Below the pieces are notes generated by a model. It worked only from the letters and a program-made list of their open reading frames with translations. It had not been told where the DNA came from and ran no database searches. Positions 35,413 to 44,720 of a DNA stretch of 62,966 nucleotides are shown here, one piece after another. Each line of letters opens with the position of its first letter. Within the stretch, counting starts at the first letter, position 1. The stretch comes from Spirochaetales bacterium Spiro_09 (GTDB taxonomy: Bacteria; Spirochaetota; Spirochaetia; Treponematales; Treponemataceae), in NCBI GenBank assembly GCA_001604385.1, contig LVBK01000012.1:1-62966 (forward strand), given 5' to 3'. The position numbers and the translations under genes were made by a program.

Positions 35413-36399
35413 CTACCACTGATGATGCACTATCGGTTTGATGTCAACCTCATAAATACGTTTGACTATCTGATGCTCGCTTGCGCTCAGGGGTGACAAA
35501 CCGGAAGCGCGGCAATTGGTCACAATTTGGTCAGGACGCGAGGCGCCGGGAATGACGCAGCTTACTTCCGGATGATCCAGAATCCAACGCAAGGCAAGCG
35601 CGGGGAGGGGTTCATTGTGCGGAAGCGATTCTTTCAGCCGATCCACCGCGCGAAGGCCAATATCATAGGGAATGCCGGAAAAGGTTTCGCCCTTATCGAA
35701 GGCCGCGCCCTCGCGGTTGAAATTACGGTGATCCTCGGCGCCGAAGCTGGATGCCGCAGAGAATTTGCCGGTCAAAAGGCCGCTCGCCAGGGGAACGCGC
35801 ACAATAACGCCGACATTTCGTGCACGGGCTTCCCGGAAAAAAAGACTGGCCGGCCGCTGACGGAACATATTGAAGATAATCTGGACGGTCGCTACATTCG
35901 GGTATTCGATCGCCTTGAGGGCTTCCTCAACCTTCTCCACGCTGACGCCCAGATTCGCAATTTTCCCTTCGTTTTTCAGTTTATCGAATTCTTCGAAGAT
36001 TTCGCTGCGGTAGTACACGCCGGTCGGCGGACAATGGAGCTGCACAAGATCGAGGCGCTCCAGGGCCATATTGCGCAAACTGTCCTCAACGAAAGAACGT
36101 AGAGCCGCCGGGGTATAGCCCGCATCGATGTGCGGCTGGATGCGCCGACCGCATTTGGTGGCAACAAAAACGTTACCCGGGTGTTTTTTCGCAAAACGTC
36201 CGACCGCGGCCTCGCTCAAGCCGTCCGAATAGACGTCGGCGGTATCTATAAAATTGATTCCCTGCTCGAAGGCGGTTTCAAGAATACGCTCGGCGTTATC
36301 ATCGTTAAAGGGGGAGCCCCACACGCCGCCAACCTGCCAGGTCCCCAGAGAAATCTCCGAAACCTCAATGCCCGTTTTTCCAAGAGTTCTATACTTCAT
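35413..36399 (-). CDS. Aldo/keto reductase
   Basis: A 328-residue NADPH-dependent oxidoreductase. The family patterns are GKTGIEVSEISLGTWQVGG, INFIDTADVYSDGLSE (catalytic Asp and Tyr), VATKCGR with the Lys, DLVQLHCPP with the His, and a C-terminal VIPGASRPDQ for NADPH. I start at MKYRTLG (36399), as relatives do; the Shine-Dalgarno is weak. It is transcribed alone, and the substrate is unknown. Confidence 0.93.
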   Translation of the reverse strand: MKYRTLGKTGIEVSEISLGTWQVGGVWGSPFNDDNAERILETAFEQGINFIDTADVYSDGLSEAAVGRFAKKHPGNVFVATKCGRRIQPHIDAGYTPAALRSFVEDSLRNMALERLDLVQLHCPPTGVYYRSEIFEEFDKLKNEGKIANLGVSVEKVEEALKAIEYPNVATVQIIFNMFRQRPASLFFREARARNVGVIVRVPLASGLLTGKFSAASSFGAEDHRNFNREGAAFDKGETFSGIPYDIGLRAVDRLKESLPHNEPLPALALRWILDHPEVSCVIPGASRPDQIVTNCRASGLSPLSASEHQIVKRIYEVDIKPIVHHQW

Positions 36400-36442
36400 G
36401 CGTTTAAAAATAGTACCGGACTTTGATAATTGCAAGCGCAAT

Positions 36443-36471
36443 CAACCGGCAGCTTCGGAAGCCGCCGGTTG
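36443..36471 (-). terminator. Hairpin between two minus-strand genes, possible terminator
   Basis: CAACCGGC (36443-36450) and GCCGGTTG (36464-36471) form an 8-bp stem extended by inner pairs. No T-run follows on the minus strand, so termination is not certain. Confidence 0.4.
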
Positions 36472-36480
36472 TGATGGAGG

Positions 36481-37680
36481 TTACTGAAGGGATTTGAGCG
36501 CGTCCTGCATGAGCCTGATTATGGCGTTGTCATAATTCGTAATATACTGCCCCTGTTCAAGGGCGGGTTTAACCTTCGCGTTTCGGGATGTCACCATGCT
36601 CGCGATTACCTGCCGGATCAGCATCTTGTCCCGGGCGGTATTGAGCTTGCTCGTTTCCCGGTTATTGTAATTCGCAAGGCGCGAAGCAAGAAACTGAGCG
36701 GCCTCATCGGTCCCGTTAACACCGAGAGCAACATAGGCGCGGGTTGCCTCTGCAAGAGTACTGTCCGTTTTCTGCGAATCATCCGCCATGACCACCTGGG
36801 TAAGAAGCGGGACCGATTCGGGGGACTTGTCGTTCAGCGCCGCAAGATAATTGATCGACGCTGTCCGCAAACGGGATGCCGCGGCATCGGCAGAAACGGT
36901 GTCACCCTTGCGGTCAATACCGATTTTAAGCGCGCTTCTGGCAAGTTCGGCTTTCCGATTCTCCGGGGAGCCTGAAGCCATGACAGCCTGCAGGGCCCGC
37001 ATTTTGACCTCAAGATCGGGATTTCCCGATATAATTGCAAGCAGATTGTCGGCGGGATCATCGATCATCGTGGTCAAAGCCTGCTGGGCAGCCTCGCGCA
37101 CTCCGGAACGGGCTGAATACCACCCGCTTGCGGCATGAAAAACGCTTTCATATCCGAGAGACGAGCGCATCGCCTCCAGGGAACGGACCAAGCCGAGGGC
37201 TTGTATTTCCTGGTCCCGCTGCTGTGACGGAATGGGGCCGTTATTTATCGCGGCAAGATCGAAGGACAACTGCTCGGCAAAGGAGTCCGCGCGCATCATT
37301 CCGAGCGCAATGGCGGCTTCGCTTTTTAGCACCATGTCCGGGGATTCCTTATACACAACAAAGACTACATCGGCCGCTTCCGTTGCTTTCAGATTCCCGA
37401 GTTCCTGAACCAGATACCGGGACAGACGGATTTTACCGAGCCGTTCATTGCTGGAGCCGACATCATAGCGGCTTGTCGCGACTGTATCGAGGGATTCAAC
37501 GAGAAACGGAGTAAAGGCACGATCCTTGAACTCCATTATTTTGAGAATGACCGTTATTTTCTGTTCAATGGAAGTTGTTGTCTTGTATATTTGTTCCCAG
37601 ACGACCACGTTCTCATTTTGAGCGAACGCAACCGTGCCGAGGAGCACCGTAATAAGTACACAAAGAAATTGTTTGCGCAT
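36481..37680 (-). CDS. Exported protein with HEAT-like helical repeats
   Basis: A 399-residue protein with a signal peptide (TVAFAQ cleavage region) and repeated helical pairs such as LKSEAAIALGMMRA and LEVKMRALQAVMAS, suggesting HEAT-type repeats. No catalytic motif is seen. Proteins of this kind are common periplasmic proteins in spirochaetes. GGGAGGATAC precedes the ATG at 37680, and the gene lies 13 nt after the lipoprotein gene upstream, in one operon. Confidence 0.75.
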   Translation of the reverse strand: MRKQFLCVLITVLLGTVAFAQNENVVVWEQIYKTTTSIEQKITVILKIMEFKDRAFTPFLVESLDTVATSRYDVGSSNERLGKIRLSRYLVQELGNLKATEAADVVFVVYKESPDMVLKSEAAIALGMMRADSFAEQLSFDLAAINNGPIPSQQRDQEIQALGLVRSLEAMRSSLGYESVFHAASGWYSARSGVREAAQQALTTMIDDPADNLLAIISGNPDLEVKMRALQAVMASGSPENRKAELARSALKIGIDRKGDTVSADAAASRLRTASINYLAALNDKSPESVPLLTQVVMADDSQKTDSTLAEATRAYVALGVNGTDEAAQFLASRLANYNNRETSKLNTARDKMLIRQVIASMVTSRNAKVKPALEQGQYITNYDNAIIRLMQDALKSLQ

Positions 37681-37693
37681 GTATCCTCCCGAA

Positions 37694-38569
37694 TTAGTTG
37701 ACCTGTACAGTTTTGGTAAACGGCTGCCAGCGCTGAGACCGTTTTTCAATGATCCGGTTTGTGCGGGTCCGGTATACGACAGTGGCAGGATTACCATCAC
37801 TATCATATTCGTATTCCAGTATTGATGCAATCGAACCGGTCGAATTCCGGGTCACTTCCCGCAGGAGGACGCCATCTTTTCGTTCATACGCGACCCGACG
37901 CACAAGATTTCCCCGATCATCCAGTTCATCATCCGACACAATTCTGCCGCTGTCATCATATTTTTTCACAAACCGTTTCAGAAGGTTGCCGCCGCTGTCG
38001 GACACATCGGCTTGTACCAGCAAACCGTCCTCGTAGGTATACGAAGTTGCTATACTGCTTCCGGCCGGAGTGGTTACCGTCCAGAGAACGCGCCTGCCCT
38101 CGGCATTCCAGCTTGTTGTCTCGACCGTTTGTTCCACCCCTTTGACATCGTAGGCGGTATCCTTGACTACCAGGCCGTCCTTCAGCTCGCGAACGTTTTT
38201 TCCCTGAACTTCCCCTGTAGCCGAGCGAAGTTCGACAATATGGCGGTCAGGCCCGTCGATCATGGTAATACGCTCCGAAATGAGGTTCTTTTTGCCGTCG
38301 TACAGTCGTTCCGCAAGCATCAGTCCGTCACTGCCGTACTCCCGTTCAAGGGAGCCCGACACCACTCCATCGGGATACGAAGAAACCTCTGACAGTAGTT
38401 TCCATTCGGTTACCTCAACAAAGACCGGTTCCGCCGGCATTCCAATCGCGGAACCTTCGGCGGTAGGCGAATCGGCCACCGTTTTCGTGTCGGGGCCCGA
38501 GGCACAGGATACCAGGGTGGCTACAAAGCACACAGCTACAGAGGCGATTAATCGTGTATATGAATTCAT
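37694..38569 (-). CDS. Lipoprotein with YD/MORN-like beta repeats
   Basis: A 291-residue lipoprotein (lipobox LVSC). The body has repeated beta-hairpin units such as SYTYEDG, KKYDDSGRIV, DDRGNLVRRVAYE and YEYDSDGNPATVVY, like the YD or MORN-type repeats of envelope proteins. The ATG at 38569 is preceded by GGGAGTGGGA. It is probably surface- or periplasm-anchored and expressed with the HEAT-like protein. The function is unknown. Confidence 0.75.
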   Translation of the reverse strand: MNSYTRLIASVAVCFVATLVSCASGPDTKTVADSPTAEGSAIGMPAEPVFVEVTEWKLLSEVSSYPDGVVSGSLEREYGSDGLMLAERLYDGKKNLISERITMIDGPDRHIVELRSATGEVQGKNVRELKDGLVVKDTAYDVKGVEQTVETTSWNAEGRRVLWTVTTPAGSSIATSYTYEDGLLVQADVSDSGGNLLKRFVKKYDDSGRIVSDDELDDRGNLVRRVAYERKDGVLLREVTRNSTGSIASILEYEYDSDGNPATVVYRTRTNRIIEKRSQRWQPFTKTVQVN

Positions 38570-38641
38570 TCCCACTCCCTTACCAAGTGTTATCTATCTC
38601 TTACATGGAGTATAAAGCGCCGATTTAACCGCTGTCAATTT

Positions 38642-39199
38642 TCAGGGCATCTGCCCCTGATTATCCGCCCGTTCATACATGCGTTTAATATCAGCTTCGG
38701 GAAGAAAGGCTTTGACAGCCCATCCGATAATAATGATTCCGGGAATATCGATCACAAGACGAGCCAGGGCGAAACGCATTCCCAGGGACTGCATTTCAAA
38801 CAATAGCATGGGAATTTTGGTCGTTGACCAGGCACCTATAAAAACAAGGACATTCGAAAGGGAGGCGCCTTTCCTCATAAGTACCGAGGCTACCGGAAAA
38901 GCCCCATAGAGCGGACCCGCGGCCGCTGACCCCAGGGCGAACGCGATCAGTTTTCCTTTAACACCCGCCTTTCCTCCCAGAAATTTCATGAACGTTTCAC
39001 GGGGCACCCACACATCCAGCAAGCCCAATAACAAAAAAATGGGCGGAATAATAAGGGCCATGGAAAGAAGCTGGGAACCCAGGGAGGCTAGAGCCTTTTC
39101 CGCTACCGGTGGAACTAGGAGTACAAAGACAACAAAGAGGATGGCCGCAATGATCGCGGCACGATACCGTACAATCGCTTTTTTCGGAGTTTTTACCAT
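38642..39199 (-). CDS. Permease half (DUF318-like), C-terminal partner
   Basis: A 185-residue membrane protein with five hydrophobic segments and the short motif GSAAAGPLYGAFPVASVLMRKG, which resembles the permease (YraQ/ArsP, DUF318) family. In most bacteria one protein of about 300 or more residues carries both halves; here they are two overlapping genes. GGGTGG precedes the ATG at 39199. The substrate is unknown. Confidence 0.75.
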   Translation of the reverse strand: MVKTPKKAIVRYRAAIIAAILFVVFVLLVPPVAEKALASLGSQLLSMALIIPPIFLLLGLLDVWVPRETFMKFLGGKAGVKGKLIAFALGSAAAGPLYGAFPVASVLMRKGASLSNVLVFIGAWSTTKIPMLLFEMQSLGMRFALARLVIDIPGIIIIGWAVKAFLPEADIKRMYERADNQGQMP

Positions 39200-39675
39200 G
39201 ATACCACCCAATTCACAAAGAAGGCTGCAAGAATGGAAAATACAAAGGCAAGCACATTACGCGTCAGGGCAGCCCGCTTGCCGAATACCGCAATTTCCAT
39301 TGGCAGGGTTACCACGCCAACCATCATGAGGGAGGACACAAAGGCCGCAATCTGCAGGGTTCCCGCGCCATTTCGCAGCAACTCGCCCGCCGCGGGAAAA
39401 GCGACAAAGCCCGGGATCAGGGTAATCGAGCCGGCGACGGAGGCCATTAGCATGCCCCAAAAGCCGGAGCTTTCACCAATAAAACGCGAAATGGTTTTAC
39501 TGTCCAATATTGAAAGGACCCCTGAAATAAGCAGAACAACTACCAATAATTGGGGAAGAATGCCTTCCACCGCCTTCAAACCCTTGCGTAACGCCAGGAC
39601 TGTTTTCTTCCGGTCCTTGACCAGTGACACCAAAAAAAGAACGACAGCAATGATATACATACCCACCGTATCCAT
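39193..39675 (-). CDS. Permease half (DUF318-like), N-terminal partner
   Basis: A 160-residue membrane protein with about four segments. GSITLIPGFVAFPAAGELLRNG mirrors the key motif of its partner, as expected for two homologous halves that form one channel. AAGGAGG lies before the ATG at 39675. It is divergent from a TetR regulator that probably represses it through the palindrome at 39729-39744. Confidence 0.75.
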   Translation of the reverse strand: MDTVGMYIIAVVLFLVSLVKDRKKTVLALRKGLKAVEGILPQLLVVVLLISGVLSILDSKTISRFIGESSGFWGMLMASVAGSITLIPGFVAFPAAGELLRNGAGTLQIAAFVSSLMMVGVVTLPMEIAVFGKRAALTRNVLAFVFSILAAFFVNWVVSW

Positions 39676-39728
39676 ACACACCTCCTTGCATACAACGCCT
39701 CTGTCCAAAGAACACGACATTACCACAC

Positions 39729-39767
39729 TAGTTAATATTTACTAACTTACTGATGGAAGTATATACT
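39729..39767 (+). promoter_or_regulatory. TetR promoter with overlapping operator
   Basis: A near-palindrome TAGTTAATATTTACTA (39729-39744; 14 of 16 symmetric) covers the -35 TTTACT (39738-39743). TATACT (39762-39767) follows after 18 bp and ends 9 nt before the ATG at 39777. The site is well placed to control both the regulator and the divergent permease genes. Confidence 0.65.
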
Positions 39768-39776
39768 GTCAATATT

Positions 39777-40409
39777 ATGCAGTACTCACCGCGCCAACAG
39801 GACATAATCAGGGCAGCCTGCACCATCCTTCGGGAACAGGGTATTGAAGAATTAACCACAAAGAATCTCGCCCAGACCCTCGCTGTCTCGGAACCTGCCC
39901 TGTACCGTCATTTCGAGTCAAAGACCGCTCTGCTCGACGCGATTGCAGCACAGCTTGCCGCTGTGTGCGAGGCAAGCTGGATCGCGGCCCGAAAGGAAGG
40001 AGGCAGCGCGACAGCGGTCCTTGTTTCATTCTTTGTCAATCAGGCCATGCAGTTTGAATCCTTCCCACCGGCCTCAATACTCCTTGATGCAGATATACTT
40101 CTTCAAAAACACCGGGATATTCTTGCCCGCATCCATACGGTCATCGAAGAAAATCAGAGCGGCGTACGGCGCTTGCTGGAGGAGGCGGTTCAGCAAAAAC
40201 AGATCGTCCTCAGCTGTTCCTGCGACGTTTACGCGTGTATGCTCATCGGCGGCTTTCGTTTGGTCGTATCCTCATGGATGCGCAATTCCCGAAGGGAAGC
40301 AGGGAGTCCCTCCCTGACGCACACGGCAAAGACGTTCACAGAAACAGCGCTTGGAATACCGCAACCGGGCGGGGGCGAAGCACAGCGCCCGGAATCAACA
40401 TTTTTTTAA
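39777..40409 (+). CDS. TetR-family transcriptional regulator
   Basis: A 210-residue regulator. The N-terminal helix-turn-helix reads ELTTKNLAQTLAVSEPALYRHFESK, and the rest is a helical ligand-binding domain with a CSCDVYAC segment. I start at MQYSPRQQ (39777). An in-frame ATG at 39753 lies upstream of the -10 box, and neither start has a Shine-Dalgarno. It is divergent from the split permease, the likely target. The inducer is unknown. Confidence 0.88.
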   Translation: MQYSPRQQDIIRAACTILREQGIEELTTKNLAQTLAVSEPALYRHFESKTALLDAIAAQLAAVCEASWIAARKEGGSATAVLVSFFVNQAMQFESFPPASILLDADILLQKHRDILARIHTVIEENQSGVRRLLEEAVQQKQIVLSCSCDVYACMLIGGFRLVVSSWMRNSRREAGSPSLTHTAKTFTETALGIPQPGGGEAQRPESTFF

Positions 40410-40410
40410 T

Positions 40411-40439
40411 TTGACAATTTCCCCGGACGACCCTACCCT
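40411..40439 (+). promoter_or_regulatory. Promoter of the two-lipoprotein operon
   Basis: TTGACA (40411-40416), a 17-bp spacer and TACCCT (40434-40439), directly after the TetR gene and 20 nt before the next start. The -10 box is weak. Confidence 0.45.
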
Positions 40440-40459
40440 GAGCAGATGGAGGAATATGC

Positions 40460-41434
40460 ATGAAAAAGTTTGTGTGGATTATCGTGGCGGCGGCCGCTCT
40501 CTTCGCCGTCTCCTGTTCAGTCGGTCAGCCCGCCGTGCAAGAAACCGGGAAGCCCGACATGAGCCGCATGCCCGAGGACATCGGACAATGGGAAGCGGAA
40601 GTCAATGCCGATTTTGAACGCGTTATCGCGGCCCTCGGGACCGATGAGGCCCTCACCGTAATGAACGAATACGACACAAAATACGGCACAAATCTTGCAG
40701 AAACCTTCCTTCCGGAAATCAACGCAGCACGTGCATCCGGCAAAGGATCCTCGAACTATCCGCCCCTGACAGACCTGCCCGTTAACCGTGACGGAGCGAT
40801 CTACCTTTCTGGCGGAGCGACAGATCTGGTCGGCAACGTAATCGGCTGGGTCGCGCCAAAGAACCTTCCCGGCGGATACTACCACGGAGGAGCCCTGGAC
40901 CTGAACAAAGCCGATCCGAACAACCCCGACGTTCCGTGCGTACAAACGGCCATTCCCAAAGGAGCTGGCTATGAAACAGTCAACGACTGGCGGGGAAAGG
41001 TAAATGTCTGCGTCCTTAACCCCAAGACAACCCTTGACGCCGCCAAACTTGACAACGCCCAAAACCAGATGGACTACTACTGCAAACCCTCGAACACCAA
41101 TATGGAATACGGATTTTTCAAAAACGCAATCAACATCTTTAACGTCGTAACCAAGGAAGATATGTACACTTGGTACTGCACCAAAGTAGCCTGGCATGTA
41201 TACAACCGATACGGACTGGACATCGACTCAAATTCAACTCTGGTCGATTTCACCAAATCCGGGCTCTACGGACTGGTCAGCGCCTACTATAAAACCATCT
41301 ACTTCTACAGCTCCTCAAAGGCAAATGCGGCTATCAATGCCTATGTGGCAGATGCGCGCAAAAAAATAGTTCTTGCCGAAGAAATTATGCTGTCACCCCA
41401 CCTGGTGAAAGTCTACGAAAAAATCAGGGAATGA
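40460..41434 (+). CDS. Lipoprotein with a permuted papain/YiiX-like peptidase fold (putative)
   Basis: A 324-residue lipoprotein (lipobox FAVSC). Residues 115-270 contain a His in YYHGGALDL and, later, a Cys in TWYCTKVAWHVYN. His before Cys is the order of the permuted NlpC/P60-YiiX group. If active it would cleave a peptide or amide bond in the envelope. GGAGGAATATGC precedes the start. It is coupled by ATGA to the next lipoprotein gene. Confidence 0.65.
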   Translation: MKKFVWIIVAAAALFAVSCSVGQPAVQETGKPDMSRMPEDIGQWEAEVNADFERVIAALGTDEALTVMNEYDTKYGTNLAETFLPEINAARASGKGSSNYPPLTDLPVNRDGAIYLSGGATDLVGNVIGWVAPKNLPGGYYHGGALDLNKADPNNPDVPCVQTAIPKGAGYETVNDWRGKVNVCVLNPKTTLDAAKLDNAQNQMDYYCKPSNTNMEYGFFKNAINIFNVVTKEDMYTWYCTKVAWHVYNRYGLDIDSNSTLVDFTKSGLYGLVSAYYKTIYFYSSSKANAAINAYVADARKKIVLAEEIMLSPHLVKVYEKIRE

Positions 41435-42462
41435 GAAATAAGCTCACAGTGGCGGCACTGACCGCCACGCGGCGAGCCGGACGGTGCTTCATCCTGTGCG
41501 CCGTCCTGTGCACCGCCCTGTGCACCTCATGCCTGCATCAGGAAACACAAAACCCCGGCACGGTGTTTATCCATGAAAACACCGTATATCAGGCGCACTC
41601 GGGCATTCCGCTTTTTACAGTCACCGATACGGTTCGCCAGCGGTCTCTGTGCGTTACCGCACGCGGCATTCTCATGTGGAACGGAAAACGGCAGCATCTT
41701 GAAGAGCGGACGGCAACAGGCGCCCTGATCAGCTCAATGCCCCTCGAGGCCGAGGCAGTATTTGTCTCTCCCGACAGTATTCTTGCCCGCGGCAAACATT
41801 TCGCCGAACCGGACGGTTTCCGGTTTTCGCTGTACCGCTACACCGGAGCAAGCCTTCAACTGCTGTGGGAAGGAAACCTTGACTGCTTTCCATCCGACCT
41901 TGTGTTCCGCTCCGACGGGACAGCTCTGCTTGCCGGAGGGAACCGCTCGGACAGCGAGCTTCGTCTGTTCGAACTCTCCGAAACAGCAGGGGCGCGCATC
42001 CTGTTTTCAACCGCAAAAGACGACTCTTTTCTCAGAATCGTCGACACCCCGCAGGGCCTCCTTCTGTTCAGAAGTTCCCGGGAGAAAACACAAAAAGACT
42101 TGAGTATTTTTCTGGAAGACCGTGAAGGGGTTCACGGTTTCAAGGAATATACAATATACCTTCCGGAAGGCTTGTGCTGGTTCGGCTACGGCTTCCTCCA
42201 TGGCGGCAATTCAGTGCTGCCGCTCGCTACCGACAGAGGGGACATAGCCCTTGCAGTTTTGTCTACTCTTGCAGGTGAGCCGGTTGTACAGGATCTGGTT
42301 CCAGACTCGGGGGGCGTCTTTTACCCCCTTGGAACGACAGCAACCGATCCGGCCCACTATCTGTATCTTGCACATGACCCGATACAGAATCCCGGTCACT
42401 TCGGCATCGGCATCTTCGACGGCCGCAAGTGCGTCCAGATACCGTTGGGAAGCGCACGGTAA
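41431..42462 (+). CDS. Lipoprotein of unknown function
   Basis: A 343-residue protein with an N-terminal membrane stretch rich in Cys and a lipobox LCTSC. The body is made of short beta strands with recurring FRSDG and turn patterns, compatible with a beta-propeller, but no family is recognised. Its ATG overlaps the stop of the YiiX-like gene by 4 nt, so the two are probably partners in the envelope. Confidence 0.7.
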   Translation: MRNKLTVAALTATRRAGRCFILCAVLCTALCTSCLHQETQNPGTVFIHENTVYQAHSGIPLFTVTDTVRQRSLCVTARGILMWNGKRQHLEERTATGALISSMPLEAEAVFVSPDSILARGKHFAEPDGFRFSLYRYTGASLQLLWEGNLDCFPSDLVFRSDGTALLAGGNRSDSELRLFELSETAGARILFSTAKDDSFLRIVDTPQGLLLFRSSREKTQKDLSIFLEDREGVHGFKEYTIYLPEGLCWFGYGFLHGGNSVLPLATDRGDIALAVLSTLAGEPVVQDLVPDSGGVFYPLGTTATDPAHYLYLAHDPIQNPGHFGIGIFDGRKCVQIPLGSAR

Positions 42463-42502
42463 GCCCGGTACTTCCCAACGGAATACGGTCGCCAAAGCGG
42501 AA

Positions 42503-43000
42503 TCAGTCTCCCTTGCGGGCGCCCAAAACGTGCTTGTCCAGGAACATAATGCCAAAACTGTTATTGCCCGCCATTTCAAGCTGGTCCAGAATATCCCGGG
42601 CATTTTTCTCTTCTTCCACCTGCTCGGTAATGAACCAGTGGAGCATCAGCTCGGTCTTCGGGTCATTTTCCTTCTTTGCAAGCTCATAGATAGCATTGAT
42701 CGAGGCGGTCACACTCTTTTCGTGTTCCAGCACCTGCTCGAAAATTTCCTTGGGGCTTCCGAATTTTACGGGCGGTGTGTCTATACCCTTCAGCTCGACC
42801 GAAGAATCCACCTCGTAGAGGTATTCGTAGAACTTCATTCCGTGTTCCCATTCCTCGGCGGCCTGGGCCTTCATCCAGCGGGCGAACCCGGGTAATGCCT
42901 TCGCGTCAAAATGGGCAGCCATTGCCAGATAGAGATACGAAGAATAGAATTCCTTATTGATTTGCTCGTTTATTGCCTTGGACAGTTTTGCATTGAACAT
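42503..43000 (-). CDS. Ferritin (non-haem)
   Basis: A 165-residue four-helix ferritin of the FtnA type storing iron as ferric mineral. Ferroxidase ligands are visible in NKEFYSSYLYL, AEEWEHGMKFYEY (ExxH) and HWFITEQVEEE. There is no haem-ligating Met pattern. AGGAGG precedes the ATG. Transcribed alone, divergent from the AraC-type regulator. Confidence 0.95.
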   Translation of the reverse strand: MFNAKLSKAINEQINKEFYSSYLYLAMAAHFDAKALPGFARWMKAQAAEEWEHGMKFYEYLYEVDSSVELKGIDTPPVKFGSPKEIFEQVLEHEKSVTASINAIYELAKKENDPKTELMLHWFITEQVEEEKNARDILDQLEMAGNNSFGIMFLDKHVLGARKGD

Positions 43001-43060
43001 ACGTTCCTCCTGTTAATAAAGGTAAACAATCACCGGGCCGAAAGCAAGAACACTTTCTCT

Positions 43061-43089
43061 TTGACCCGCTCCTTCCACCGTCGTATACT
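43061..43089 (+). promoter_or_regulatory. Promoter of the AraC-type gene
   Basis: TTGACC (43061-43066), a 17-bp spacer and TATACT (43084-43089). The leader is about 80 nt. Confidence 0.7.
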
Positions 43090-43175
43090 GTCACCACCGG
43101 GCAAAAAAAGACAGGCACAGGCATTCAACGCAGAGTATGCTTCAGATACGAGATGACAAGGAAACGGGAGGAACA

Positions 43176-44060
43176 ATGGACTGGACAGCGCGCTTGATGC
43201 AGGCAATCGACTACCTTGAGGAACACCTGGAGGACCATGCGGACATCGAAAGGGCGGCGGCTTTGGCCAACTGCTCGTTCTTTCACTTTTGCCGCATGTT
43301 CGAAGTTGTTCTGGGAACAAGCCCCGCGGAATACGTGCGGCGCAGACGGCTCAGCCGGGCGGCGCTCGACCTGGCCGCGGGAGGGGACAAGGTAATCGAT
43401 GTCGCGCTCAGGTACGGCTGGGACAGTCCCGAATCGTTCACCAAGGCATTCAAACGCTGTTTCGGCATCACGCCGTCTGACGCGCGACTGCGTGACACAG
43501 AACTGGAAACCTGGCCCCGGATACACCTTGCGGTCATTCTCAAAGGAGACAGAGCAATGAAATACAGAATCGTCGAAAAACCACAGATGGAACTGGCGGG
43601 CATCTCGCTTCGAACCACCAGCACGGACAACCAGAACACCACCGAAATCCCGAAATTCTGGCAGAAAAACGGCGAAAACGGCACCGTCTGCGCCTTCGCG
43701 GAGAAAAGCGGACCGATGGGTCTCTTTGGCGTGTGCTACGACTACAACCCGAGCGACAACACCTTTGCCTACGCGATCGCGGCCGAAAAAGGAAGCCACC
43801 AGCTGTCCGACTTTCCCAAAGGCGCCGAACTGGTCACCATACCCGCGGCTACCTACGCGGTCTTCGAATCCCTGGGACCCATGCCCCACGCAATCCAGAA
43901 AACCTGGATGCGCATCTACTCCGAATGGTTCCCCGCATCGGAGTACGAACACGCCGGAACCCCCGACTTCGAAGTCTACCCTGAACAGGAAGAAGGCATT
44001 GAGGACAACGATGAAAACTACCGAACCGAGGTATGGATACCCATAAAGAAGAAAAAGTGA
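43176..44060 (+). CDS. AraC-family regulator with GyrI-like effector domain
   Basis: A 294-residue protein like Rob. Residues 1-105 hold two helix-turn-helix motifs (AALANCSFFHFCRMFE and VIDVALRYGWDSPESFTKAFKR). Residues 125-294 are a GyrI-like small-molecule-binding domain (KYRIVEKPQMELAGIS, ending EVWIPIKKK). Such proteins respond to toxic compounds. GGGAGGAACA sets the ATG at 43176. Targets are unknown. Confidence 0.92.
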   Translation: MDWTARLMQAIDYLEEHLEDHADIERAAALANCSFFHFCRMFEVVLGTSPAEYVRRRRLSRAALDLAAGGDKVIDVALRYGWDSPESFTKAFKRCFGITPSDARLRDTELETWPRIHLAVILKGDRAMKYRIVEKPQMELAGISLRTTSTDNQNTTEIPKFWQKNGENGTVCAFAEKSGPMGLFGVCYDYNPSDNTFAYAIAAEKGSHQLSDFPKGAELVTIPAATYAVFESLGPMPHAIQKTWMRIYSEWFPASEYEHAGTPDFEVYPEQEEGIEDNDENYRTEVWIPIKKKK

Positions 44061-44086
44061 GGCAGAACGCGAATTGACTCGTGACC

Positions 44087-44108
44087 GCCGGACGGGCTTC
44101 CGTCCGGC
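44087..44108 (+). terminator. Hairpin between convergent genes, possible terminator
   Basis: GCCGGACGG, loop GCTT, CCGTCCGGC: a perfect 9-bp GC-rich stem 26 nt after the AraC stop. No T-run follows. Confidence 0.45.
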
Positions 44109-44151
44109 TCTGGCACTGCGCGGAGCCGCCGCGGTCGAAGGATCAAGGGGG

Positions 44152-44172
44152 TTTCAACAATATTGATAGCAG
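44152..44172 (-). repeat. Dispersed palindromic repeat, half-degenerate copy
   Basis: Read on the minus strand: CTGCTATCAATATTG then TTGAAA. It begins at the base directly after the TAA of the hemerythrin-like gene. The second arm of the palindrome has diverged. Confidence 0.85.
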
Positions 44173-44574
44173 TTAACTAATTTTCAGATACTTCGCGTAC
44201 AGGGAGTGTTCTTCCCGGCGGATTCTCTGCGACAGGGTGTTTCGCAACGCCTCGAAGTCTTCCACAAAGGATACCGCCCCCTCGCCCTTTTGCCACTGTT
44301 CTATAAGGGACAAAGCGCGGGCGGCTATTTCATCCATTTCGCTTCCCATAATCTTCAACAATTCCGCAAGGGAAGAATTCGTCTGCGCGGCTTTTATCAT
44401 AACCGGATAGAAGTCCCGTTCTTCCCGCTCAAGATGCCGTAAAAGGGCTGCCTTCAGCTCGGGTAATACGTGTTGAACCCGCTCATTCAAGCAGGTTTGT
44501 GCGCCAATATCAACCAGAATGCGGGCAAGGACAGCATGCTCGGCATTCAATTCACGGATTAAATTCATGGGCAT
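44173..44574 (-). CDS. Hemerythrin-like (HHE) protein
   Basis: A 133-residue helical protein with the His/Glu pattern of the HHE domain: NAEHAVLARIL, LLRHLEREERDFYPV and RREEHSLYAKYL. Such proteins bind a di-iron centre and sense or carry oxygen or nitric oxide. AGGAGG sets the first of two close ATGs (44574). A repeat unit starts right at its stop codon. Confidence 0.82.
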   Translation of the reverse strand: MPMNLIRELNAEHAVLARILVDIGAQTCLNERVQHVLPELKAALLRHLEREERDFYPVMIKAAQTNSSLAELLKIMGSEMDEIAARALSLIEQWQKGEGAVSFVEDFEALRNTLSQRIRREEHSLYAKYLKIS

Positions 44575-44720
44575 AGAGACCCTCCTCATAAGCGGTAGTT
44601 AGGGGCTATTTCACAGAAATGCACAGTACCGCCGGGTATATACTACCGTATTCAGGAGGAGGGGCATGTTGCATCTGCAACAAAAAGACCGATTTTCCGT
44701 ACGTTACGTGGAAAACGCGC

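Noticed and set aside
44087..44108. Another repeat family member
   Set aside because: A GC-rich hairpin with a different sequence; it occurs once in the window.
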